The notes beneath the pieces were generated by a model. That model worked only from the letters and a program-made list of their open reading frames with translations. It was not told where the DNA came from and did no database searches. Shown one piece after another: positions 1-5,890 of a stretch of DNA of 6,749 nt. The stretch covers positions 1 to 6,749 of the forward strand of contig SMXV01000110.1 of the NCBI GenBank assembly GCA_004356175.1, in the 5' to 3' direction. A program made the translations under genes and the position numbers. Numbering within the stretch: position 1 is the first letter of the stretch; every line of letters starts with the position of its first letter. This stretch comes from Acidobacteriota bacterium. GTDB lineage: Bacteria > Actinomycetota > Acidimicrobiia > Spongiisociales > UBA5794.

Positions 1-120
1 AAGCCCACTCTTAGCGCCCGTCGTGTGAAGAATCAGAATCGGTGCCCCCTCGAACATGCCGCCGACCTTGCCGTTGTTGGCTCTGAACTCTTCGATAGTG
101 TTTGCATTGAAATCTGCCAC
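1..120 (-). CDS. Deazaflavin (F420)-dependent nitroreductase-family protein, N-terminal fragment
   Basis: This is a partial gene whose first 40 codons are visible; it continues past the left edge. It starts at GTG (118-120) and opens with ADFNANTIEEFRANNGKVGG, then FEGAPILILHTTGAKSGL. That is the characteristic opening of the DDN / F420H2-dependent quinone reductase family (the old DUF385), which has a D-F-N start, an EFRAN-G-x-VGG motif, and a GAP-hydrophobic-HTTG-x-xSG segment leading into the split-barrel flavin-binding fold. Family members use reduced cofactor F420 to reduce quinones or nitro compounds and are typical of actinobacteria. The start is supported by an AAAGGA Shine-Dalgarno match (128-133), 7 bases upstream. 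An in-frame GTG at 172-174 would add 18 residues but fits the family start less well. The gene is divergent from the pirin gene. The family call is from recalled motifs, and the substrate cannot be told from this fragment. Confidence 0.82.
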   Translation of the reverse strand, partial: MADFNANTIEEFRANNGKVGGMFEGAPILILHTTGAKSGL

Positions 121-127
121 GAACGTT

Positions 128-133
128 TCCTTT
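128..133 (-). promoter_or_regulatory. Ribosome binding site of the nitroreductase-family gene
   Basis: On the minus strand AAAGGA, within GGAAAGGAAA, lies 7 bases before the GTG at 118-120. It decides the start of this edge gene in favour of the short form over the in-frame GTG at 172-174. Confidence 0.6.
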
Positions 134-184
134 CCGATTTGACGAACCCACGGTACCCCACTTCCGAATCCCACGCGACGGTGC

Positions 185-202
185 TCGGGAATACGCTCCC
201 GA
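185..202. promoter_or_regulatory. Inverted repeat in divergent promoter region, possible operator
   Basis: TCGGGA (185-190) and TCCCGA (197-202) form a perfect 6-bp inverted repeat around a 6-base spacer. It lies in the 103-bp gap between the divergent nitroreductase-family and pirin genes, 22 bases before the pirin ATG. The dyad layout and location would suit a repressor site acting on either gene. The arms are short enough to arise by chance, and I recognise no named regulator consensus. Promoter elements for both genes must lie in this gap, but none is a clear match. Confidence 0.25.
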
Positions 203-223
203 AGACGTGGTTAGATAGGCACC

Positions 224-1108
224 ATGACTACTACCACCACGCCACGCACGCCAAACGCAATTATCCCGTCCATCCGTGCCCTTGAGGGCGCAGGTTTTGC
301 TGTACGCAGACCCTTCCCCACAGCGAACGTCGACCACTACGGACCGTTCCTCCTGCTCGACGAGATGGGTCCGGCCGACAATGCGCCTGGTGAGGCGAAG
401 GGTGCACCGGATCATCCACATCGCGGTTTCGAGACGGTGACGTACATGCTCGATGGTGAGATGGAACATGCGGATTCCCAGGGCAACAGGGGAGTTATTC
501 ACCCCGGTGAGGTGCAGTGGATGACCGCCGGCTCAGGCATTGTGCACTCTGAGCTTCCGACGGAGAAGATCCTCAGGAATGGCGGCAGGGTGCACGGTTT
601 CCAGCTCTGGGTGAACCTTCCTCAGAAAGCGAAGATGCACCGTCCGCGCTACCAGGATCTGACCAAGGACCGTATTCCTGTTGTCGATATCGAGGGCGGC
701 CAGGCGGTCGTTATCGCGGGCAATGCATACGACACAGCGGGAGCAGCAGATACATTCCTCCCAATCACCTACGTTCACGTATCGCTCGAAGCGGGTGCAG
801 CAACGACACTTGACGCTCCCGGCGACCAGATGGCGTTTCTGTACGTCTTCGGCGGGAGTGCGACGATTCTTCCCTCCGAGCAATCAGCCGTCGAGGGGGA
901 CACGGTGTTCTTCGACGCCGAACCGGGACCGTTGTCCTTCGAGGCCGGTTCGGCCGGCGTCGACATGATTATCGGCATCGCAGAGCCTCTGAACGAACCA
1001 GTCGTGCGATACGGTCCCTTTGTGATGAATACCAAAGCCGAGATTTATCAAGCCTTCGAGGACTTCCATGCGGGACGCATGGGCTCAATCGAACCCGAGT
1101 TGGCGTGA
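224..1108 (+). CDS. Pirin family protein (bicupin)
   Basis: A 294-residue pirin, close to the usual family length of about 230-300. Pirins are cytoplasmic or nuclear two-cupin proteins that bind one iron or similar metal. Some bacterial members act as quercetin dioxygenases and others modulate enzymes or stress responses. The N-terminal cupin (about residues 30-135) carries the signature DHPHRGFETVTYML, then HADSQGNRG and QWMTAGSGIVHSE. The four expected metal ligands are present: His64, His66, His108 and Glu110. The C-terminal Pirin_C cupin spans roughly 185-285, from HVSLEAGAATTLDAP to the MNTKAEIYQAFEDF region, which is also family-typical. The ATG at 224 has no convincing Shine-Dalgarno sequence. 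A TAGATA hexamer at 212-217 sits where a -10 element would make a leaderless message, but this is weak. It is divergent from the nitroreductase-family gene and 75 bp upstream of typA, to which it has no evident functional link. The family call is secure; the specific substrate is unknown. Confidence 0.93.
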   Translation: MTTTTTPRTPNAIIPSIRALEGAGFAVRRPFPTANVDHYGPFLLLDEMGPADNAPGEAKGAPDHPHRGFETVTYMLDGEMEHADSQGNRGVIHPGEVQWMTAGSGIVHSELPTEKILRNGGRVHGFQLWVNLPQKAKMHRPRYQDLTKDRIPVVDIEGGQAVVIAGNAYDTAGAADTFLPITYVHVSLEAGAATTLDAPGDQMAFLYVFGGSATILPSEQSAVEGDTVFFDAEPGPLSFEAGSAGVDMIIGIAEPLNEPVVRYGPFVMNTKAEIYQAFEDFHAGRMGSIEPELA

Positions 1109-1171
1109 GGGGCGACAGGCCGTTGCTTCACCGCACGGTCGAAATCTGTGCCGCGTTCCCCACGTGGTCGT

Positions 1172-1177
1172 TATCCT
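1172..1177 (+). promoter_or_regulatory. Candidate -10 element for leaderless typA transcript
   Basis: TATCCT fits the actinobacterial -10 consensus TAnnnT. It ends 6 bases before the ATG at 1184, so transcription would start at or next to the A of the start codon. No Shine-Dalgarno sequence precedes the ATG, which agrees with a leaderless message. No clear -35 hexamer is seen 16-19 bases upstream. Confidence 0.4.
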
Positions 1178-1183
1178 CTCAAT

Positions 1184-3001
1184 ATGCCCCCCCTTTCTTT
1201 GCGCAATGTTGCGCTTATCGCGCACGTTGACCATGGCAAGACCACTCTCGTAGACGGTTTGCTTCGTGCAGCGGGTGTGTTTGCCGATCACGAAAAGGTC
1301 ATCGATCGGGTCATGGATTCCGACGACCAGGAACGCGAGCGCGGAATCACGATTCTTGCCAAGGCCGCGTCGATTCAGTGGAGTGGCACAAAGATCAACC
1401 TTGTGGACACACCGGGTCACGCCGACTTTGGCGGAGAGGTCGAACGAGCACTTGCTCTCGTTGATGGAGTGTTGCTGCTCGTCGACGCGGCTGAAGGTCC
1501 GATGCCCCAGACCCGCTACGTGCTGTCGAAAGCACTTGAACGACAACTTCCTGCCGTGGTTGTCATCAATAAGGTGGACCGGTCCGATGCAAGGGCTGAG
1601 GCTGTCGTCGACGACATATACGAGTTGTTTTTCGACCTCGATGCTGAGGACCACCACATCGAGTTCCCGATCATCTCGGCGATCGCGCGAGATGGGCACT
1701 CGATGGTCGGCATAGGGGTTCCGACCGAGGACGACACTCTTGCGCCAATCCTCGACGCAATCATTGACCACATACCCGCACCGGCCGGCGATCCAGAGGC
1801 ACCACTACAGGCACTGGTCACGAACCTCGATTCCTCCGACTATCTCGGTCGGCTTGGCATTGGTCGAGTCATCGAAGGTACGATGCGTGCCGGGGAGACC
1901 GTGGCGCTCATTCAGGGTGATGACGCTCCAATCAAGCGGAAGCTGGGATCGCTCATGGGTTTCGTCAACCTTGGACGTGACCCCGTGGAGACTCGCGTAG
2001 CGGGTGATCTGTTCATCGTGTCTGGTTTTCCCGAGGTGGGCATCGGCGACACCTTCGGTGACGCCAGTGCACCGCGTGCACTGCCGAGGCTCCAGGTAGA
2101 TGAACCTGTACTTCGGATGACGTTCGGTGTGAGTACTTCTCCTCTTGCGGGTACAGAGGGCAAGTTCGTGACATCGCGCCAAATTCGCGACCGTCTTGAG
2201 AAAGAGGTACTCGGCAACGTGTCCATTCGCATTGCCGACACATCGTCACCTGAGGTCATTGAGGTCGCTGGACGTGGCGAACTCCAGCTTGCTGTGCTGA
2301 TCGAAGCGATGCGGCGCGAAGGTTTCGAGCTTCAGGTCAGCAGGCCCGAGGTGGTCGTCAAGGACATCGAGGGCGTGCGCCATGAGCCACTTGAACGCGT
2401 GACTGTTGATGTACCGGACGAATACGTTGGTGCCGTGACCCAGGTTGTTGCTCCACGAAAGGGACGGATTGCCGATCTGAGACCTGGTGACGCAGGGCGC
2501 TCGATTGTCACATTCACTGCCCCCTCTCGTGGTCTTCTTGGGCTGCGATTCATGTTGCTTACCGTTACTCGTGGTACTGCTCTTGTGCATCAGCATCATG
2601 AGGGTTGGATTCCGTGGGTTGGAGAACTGCCCTCCCGTCAGGGTGGCGCAATGGTGGCAGACCGCCGTGGCAGTTCGACAGGATTCGCGCTCGACAACCT
2701 CCAGAAACGAGGCGAGTTGATGATCGGACCAGGTGTTGAGGTGTATGAGGGAATGATCATCGGCGAAGCATCTCGTCCGGAGAACATGACCGTGAACCCC
2801 ACGAAGGGCAAACAGCTAACCAACATACGCACACACTCAACCGACGACGCCATCAAACTCAAACCCCACCGCATCATGACCCTTGAGATCGCAATCGAGT
2901 GGATTACCGACGACGAACTCGTCGAGATAACTCCGAAATCAATCCGCATTCGTAAACAGCTCCTCACCGAGTCAGAACGCAAACGCGCAAAAAAGAAGTA
3001 G
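1184..3001 (+). CDS. typA: Translational GTPase TypA/BipA
   Basis: A 605-residue ribosome-binding GTPase of the EF-G/LepA superfamily, nearly the same length as E. coli BipA (607). It acts on the ribosome, and in other bacteria aids large-subunit assembly and growth under cold or stress. All G motifs are visible: AHVDHGKTT (G1, 13-21), RGITI (G2, 53-57), DTPGH (G3, 75-79), NKVD (G4, 129-132) and SAIAR (G5, 165-169). Domain II follows from about 205, with the EF-G-like domain III (RQIRDRLEKEVLGNVSI), domain V-like region and BipA-specific C-terminal domain (LTNIRTHSTDDAIKL, then EWITDDELVEITP) all present. The tail is lysine- and arginine-rich. The ATG at 1184 starts the protein at the conserved LRNVALIAHVDHGK segment; an in-frame GTG at 1148 would add 12 unconserved residues. 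No frameshift or missing motif is seen. Confidence 0.97.
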   Translation: MPPLSLRNVALIAHVDHGKTTLVDGLLRAAGVFADHEKVIDRVMDSDDQERERGITILAKAASIQWSGTKINLVDTPGHADFGGEVERALALVDGVLLLVDAAEGPMPQTRYVLSKALERQLPAVVVINKVDRSDARAEAVVDDIYELFFDLDAEDHHIEFPIISAIARDGHSMVGIGVPTEDDTLAPILDAIIDHIPAPAGDPEAPLQALVTNLDSSDYLGRLGIGRVIEGTMRAGETVALIQGDDAPIKRKLGSLMGFVNLGRDPVETRVAGDLFIVSGFPEVGIGDTFGDASAPRALPRLQVDEPVLRMTFGVSTSPLAGTEGKFVTSRQIRDRLEKEVLGNVSIRIADTSSPEVIEVAGRGELQLAVLIEAMRREGFELQVSRPEVVVKDIEGVRHEPLERVTVDVPDEYVGAVTQVVAPRKGRIADLRPGDAGRSIVTFTAPSRGLLGLRFMLLTVTRGTALVHQHHEGWIPWVGELPSRQGGAMVADRRGSSTGFALDNLQKRGELMIGPGVEVYEGMIIGEASRPENMTVNPTKGKQLTNIRTHSTDDAIKLKPHRIMTLEIAIEWITDDELVEITPKSIRIRKQLLTESERKRAKKK

Positions 3002-3006
3002 CCCGC

Positions 3007-3044
3007 TCCCACCTCAAGGCGGGACATGCTCGCGGTCTCACCGC
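3007..3044 (+). terminator. Two small hairpins after typA, possible weak terminator
   Basis: Just after the typA stop, TCCCACC (3007-3013) pairs with GGCGGGA (3018-3024), with one A-C mismatch and a TCAA loop. GCGGT (3032-3036) pairs perfectly with ACCGC (3040-3044) over a 3-base loop. No run of T follows directly; a TTTT lies only at 3063-3066. Tandem stems without a U-tract can terminate in GC-rich actinobacteria, but these are short, so confidence is low. Confidence 0.25.
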
Positions 3045-3084
3045 ACCGGCTGGCCCCTCGCGTTTTCAGAAAGTTGCGACTCAC

Positions 3085-3114
3085 GGGAACCTGACTCTCG
3101 GATGATGCGTCGTA
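3085..3114 (+). promoter_or_regulatory. Candidate ECF-sigma promoter for the beta-propeller lipoprotein
   Basis: GGGAACC (3085-3091) matches the GGAAC -35 core shared by many group IV (ECF) sigma factors. CGTCGTA (3108-3114) matches the CGTC -10 core. The spacing is 17 bases from the end of GGAAC to CGTC, in the usual range. The start would fall near 3120, giving a leader of about 25 bases that contains the Shine-Dalgarno sequence. The motif match is seen directly; the assignment to an ECF factor is inference, and no sigma factor gene lies in the window. A TTGCGA at 3074-3079 was considered as a housekeeping -35 but has no good -10 partner. Confidence 0.38.
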
Positions 3115-3130
3115 GACCCGAGGAAATGAG

Positions 3131-3138
3131 AGAGAGGA
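3131..3138 (+). promoter_or_regulatory. Ribosome binding site of the beta-propeller lipoprotein gene
   Basis: GAGAGGAG lies 7 bases before the ATG at 3146. It is the strongest Shine-Dalgarno match in the window and fixes the start so that the protein opens directly with its signal peptide. It contrasts with pirin and typA, which have none. Confidence 0.65.
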
Positions 3139-3145
3139 GCTCGCA

Positions 3146-5164
3146 ATGAAACGCAAGCTATTCGTTTTGATGGCGACATTCGCCCTGGTGGGAAGCGCGT
3201 GCACAGCCATTGTGGTTACCGATGAAGGTCCATCGAACAGGCCTGAATCGACCAAAGAACCAACAGGAGAGAAGGCATTCGCCGCGTCATCCCTACAGGT
3301 GTTTGTTTCTTGCAATGACTTTCTTGACTATGTGAAATCGGAGGCCGCGAAGCGTGTCGGTCCGTACGGACTTGGCGGTTACGGTGCGTATCCGGTGCTT
3401 TTCGCAGATGACGCCATAGATACGACCACTGTGCTCGGAAGCGAAGCGGCGAGGGGATCTGACGGTGGAATCAAGGGTGTGGACTATTCAGGCACCAACG
3501 TCCAAGTTGCAGGTGTCGACGAGCCAGACATCGTCAAAACAGACGGCACTCGTATCTTCGTCGTTGCCCAGGGCACACTGTTCTGGATCGACGTTGCTGG
3601 TACACCAGAGATCGTCGGTCAGCTACGCCTCGACGGATGGGGCCAACAGATCTTCCTCTCAGGAGATCGCCTGCTCGTGATGACGTCGGGTGGTTTCGGC
3701 GGAGGCGTCGGAATCCGCGAGGACTTTGGCGTCAGCTACCCCGGTGGCGAGTACGCAAGCCCGCGGGTTGTGTTGTCCGAGATTGATATCACGAATCCCG
3801 AAACGATGACCGCAATTACGACCCTCACACTTGACGGCACGATCGTGTCGTCTCGCATGGCTGATGGAACCATCCGCGTTGTCATTACGTCCGGCCCGAC
3901 CGGTTTCGAATGGAGCTACCCCCAGGGCAGCGGTATCCGCGCAGAACAGATGGCAATCGACGCAAACAAGAAACTCATCGAAGAATCAACGCTTGAGAAT
4001 TGGGTGCCATGGTACGTTCTCAAGGATAACTCGACCGGCACCACATCTGATGGGCCACTGCTTGGATGCAACCAGGTTGGCTATCCCGACGAATTCTCAG
4101 GACTGTCAATGTTGACAATCCTGTCGATCAATCCTGATGAAGGACTCACGCCTGGCAATGGCATCGGGTTGCTTGCAACGGGCCAGACCGTGTACGCCTC
4201 AACAGAGAATCTCTACGTTGCCACGTCCCCGTGGGCGCTAAACATTCTCGAAGAGGCTCCGTCGAAGGACGAGACCTTCTCCACTCAGATTCACATGTTT
4301 GACATATCTGATCCAGCAACGGCAACGTATGTTGCCTCAGGGCAAGTCGAGGGGACACTGCTCTCGCAGTGGTCGATGGATGAGTACGAGGGGGTTCTGC
4401 GAGTCGTCGTCACAGACGAGAACCCTTGGTGGGGATGGTCAGAGACAACTGACACGTCTGTTGTCACGCTGCGCCGTCGCGGAGACAACCTCGTCAAAAT
4501 CGGCTCTGTGAGCGGATTGGGCGAGAATGAGCGTGTCTTTGCGGTCCGGTTCATTGCGGATAAGGGATACGTCGTGACGTTCCGCCAGACCGATCCGCTC
4601 TACGTTGTAGATCTCTCCAACCCGATCAGCCCCAAGGTCACGGGTGAGCTGAAGATCAACGGCTACTCGTCCTACCTGCATCCCATCGGCGACAACCTAT
4701 TGCTCGGCGTTGGACAGCACGCAACGGATGAGGGCCGAACGCTTGGCACGCAGGTGTCCGTGTTCGACGTATCCAACCCTTCAGACCCTCGTCGCCTCTC
4801 CCGCCTTACCTTCGACGATGCGTACTCAGAGGCTGAATGGAACCATCTTGCGTTTCTCTGGTGGGCTCCAGAAGAGATTGCGGTCCTTCCGTTACAGCGT
4901 TGGTCGTGGGACGAGCGCACAGGAAAGGCTGACGGTTTCTCCGGTGCCGTAGTTGTGCGGGTATCGCCGACCCAGGTAAAACAGGTCGGCGAGATTCGGC
5001 ACCCCAGCGCGAGCGGTGTCGACTGTGAAGGATGTGAGCAATGGTTTGCCCCAGTGACCCGATCCCTCGTAATCGGCAACACCCTATTCACCTTCTCAGA
5101 CACCGGCGCCCTCGCATCCGACCTCGACACCCTCGATGACATAACTTGGATGCCCTTCGGCTAA
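3146..5164 (+). CDS. Secreted beta-propeller domain lipoprotein (Beta_propel family)
   Basis: A 672-residue predicted envelope lipoprotein. Residues 1-18 form a signal peptide (MKRK, then a hydrophobic stretch), ending in the lipobox VGSA before Cys19. A Ser/Thr/Pro/Glu-rich linker follows to about 45. The body carries the hallmark of the secreted C-terminal beta-propeller family (Beta_propel, distantly WD40-like): YSGTNVQVAGVDEPDIVKTDG, one residue of which may vary between homologues. Blade-like repeats with a D-[ILV]-[ST]-[ND]-P core occur at Asp214, Asp386, Asp489 and Asp541, with a degenerate copy near Asp149. The five cysteines are Cys19 (lipidation), Cys56, Cys308, and Cys627/Cys630 in a C-terminal CEGC motif. 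The family has no established biochemical role; surface protein binding or scaffolding is inference. The gene stands alone, with its own leader and candidate ECF promoter, and converges on the glnR-like gene. The family is fairly sure, the function unknown. Confidence 0.88.
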   Translation: MKRKLFVLMATFALVGSACTAIVVTDEGPSNRPESTKEPTGEKAFAASSLQVFVSCNDFLDYVKSEAAKRVGPYGLGGYGAYPVLFADDAIDTTTVLGSEAARGSDGGIKGVDYSGTNVQVAGVDEPDIVKTDGTRIFVVAQGTLFWIDVAGTPEIVGQLRLDGWGQQIFLSGDRLLVMTSGGFGGGVGIREDFGVSYPGGEYASPRVVLSEIDITNPETMTAITTLTLDGTIVSSRMADGTIRVVITSGPTGFEWSYPQGSGIRAEQMAIDANKKLIEESTLENWVPWYVLKDNSTGTTSDGPLLGCNQVGYPDEFSGLSMLTILSINPDEGLTPGNGIGLLATGQTVYASTENLYVATSPWALNILEEAPSKDETFSTQIHMFDISDPATATYVASGQVEGTLLSQWSMDEYEGVLRVVVTDENPWWGWSETTDTSVVTLRRRGDNLVKIGSVSGLGENERVFAVRFIADKGYVVTFRQTDPLYVVDLSNPISPKVTGELKINGYSSYLHPIGDNLLLGVGQHATDEGRTLGTQVSVFDVSNPSDPRRLSRLTFDDAYSEAEWNHLAFLWWAPEEIAVLPLQRWSWDERTGKADGFSGAVVVRVSPTQVKQVGEIRHPSASGVDCEGCEQWFAPVTRSLVIGNTLFTFSDTGALASDLDTLDDITWMPFG

Positions 5165-5174
5165 CCCGATCTGA

Positions 5175-5208
5175 CGTCCCTCAGACCCACATGCGGGTCT
5201 GAGGGACG
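5175..5208. terminator. Strong hairpin between convergent genes, probable bidirectional terminator
   Basis: CGTCCCTCAGACCC (5175-5188) and GGGTCTGAGGGACG (5195-5208) are perfect 14-bp arms around a 6-base loop. The hairpin begins 10 bases after the lipoprotein stop and 28 bases beyond the stop of the minus-strand regulator, so it can serve both. Neither side is followed by a T-tract, so it would be a U-less actinobacterial-type terminator or an RNA 3' end stabiliser. Confidence 0.75.
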
Positions 5209-5236
5209 AAAGAAGCAGCTAGGCGAGGCGGTCGAG

Positions 5237-5890
5237 TTAGCTGAAGCGGTAGCCGACGGAGCGGACGGTCGTGATCCAGTGAGCCCGTTTTTCGCCGAGT
5301 TTGGCGCGGAGTCGTCGCACGTGGACATCGACGGTTCGTGAGCCCCCGAAGTAGTCGTATCCCCACACCTTCGAGAGGATCTGTTCTCTGCTCCACACGC
5401 GGTCCGGATGTTCCACGAAGAATCGCAGCAGCTCATACTCCATATAGGTGAGATCAATAGGGCCGCTACCAAGAGAGGCCTGATAGGTGGCCGTATTGAG
5501 TTCCAGATCCTCGTGGCGCAGGACCGGCTCGTGCGACTCCTCGATACTCGTCCCGCCGAGTCGTGCCAGGCGGACTCGCAGTTCGGTGGTATCAACTGGT
5601 GACAACAGGAAATCGTCGAAGCTGTTTCGGCCATCGAGGTCGGCCGTCAACGTCCGGTCGACCACCACCAGCACGCCAAGGTCGTATTCGTCGCGCAACT
5701 TGCCAGCAACAACTATGCCGAGATCGGGATCGGACGCCAGCTCGACCACCGCGCATGCCCATCCCTCCCTGGGCTCTTTCCTCCCTACATCGGCGACGTC
5801 TGTGACAGGTACAGGTTTGTAGCCAGCGCTCAACAGCGCACTTGTGAGAGCAGTGGAGGGCGACTCGGGGTAGACGGCCACGTACATCAC
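5237..5890 (-). CDS. glnR: GlnR-like OmpR-family transcriptional regulator with degenerate receiver
   Basis: A 217-residue OmpR-type regulator. The C-terminal winged helix (about 124-217) contains LDLTxxEyELL-like IDLTYMEYELLRFF, WSREQILSKVWGYDYFGG, the recognition-helix segment SRTVDVHVRRLRAKLG and VRSVGYRF. From memory this segment is near-identical to actinobacterial GlnR, the global nitrogen regulator that activates glutamine synthetase and ammonium uptake genes. The N-terminal receiver (1-112) is degenerate: no acidic pair near residues 8-10, Glu50 where the phospho-Asp should be, and Ser97 in place of the conserved Lys in the DDFLLSP segment. GlnR proteins are orphan regulators that work without phosphorylation, which fits. 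The frame starts at GTG (5888-5890) followed at once by ATG (5885-5887), overlapping the TGA of the upstream glutamine synthetase gene, so translation is probably coupled. No histidine kinase gene is seen. The GlnR call rests on the DNA-binding domain plus context; another GlnR-like paralogue is possible. Confidence 0.82.
   Translation of the reverse strand: MMYVAVYPESPSTALTSALLSAGYKPVPVTDVADVGRKEPREGWACAVVELASDPDLGIVVAGKLRDEYDLGVLVVVDRTLTADLDGRNSFDDFLLSPVDTTELRVRLARLGGTSIEESHEPVLRHEDLELNTATYQASLGSGPIDLTYMEYELLRFFVEHPDRVWSREQILSKVWGYDYFGGSRTVDVHVRRLRAKLGEKRAHWITTVRSVGYRFS
5885..5890 (-). other. Overlapping stop/start junction glnA-glnR
   Basis: On the minus strand the bases read GTGATG. The glutamine synthetase stop TGA (5887-5889) lies within it, overlapping both the GTG (5888-5890) and the ATG (5885-5887) of the regulator. 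No strong Shine-Dalgarno sequence is close upstream (a CAGGAA lies 14 or more bases away), so reinitiation after the stop is the likely route. This implies one message and linked output of enzyme and regulator. Confidence 0.7.

Noticed and set aside
11..502. Minus-strand and plus-strand open frames over the left end
   Set aside because: They are in the wrong frame relative to the nitroreductase-family start (1-120) and the pirin gene, both of which carry clear family motifs.
1148..1183. Longer typA start at GTG 1148
   Set aside because: It adds 12 residues not seen in the family, has no ribosome binding site, and would overlap the candidate -10. The ATG at 1184 gives the normal TypA length.
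1085..1771. Long minus-strand open frame opposite typA
   Set aside because: It lies antisense to the conserved GTPase domain, has no recognisable domain or initiation signal, and is explained by codon bias of the real gene.
3073..3090. Possible GlnR box before the lipoprotein gene (GTTGC then GGGAAC)
   Set aside because: The spacing and the GTnAC half do not fit the GlnR consensus; the ECF-like reading fits better.
2638..3315. Minus-strand open frame spanning the typA end and the lipoprotein start
   Set aside because: It is low-complexity Ser/Arg-rich, antisense to two well-supported genes, and has no family motif.
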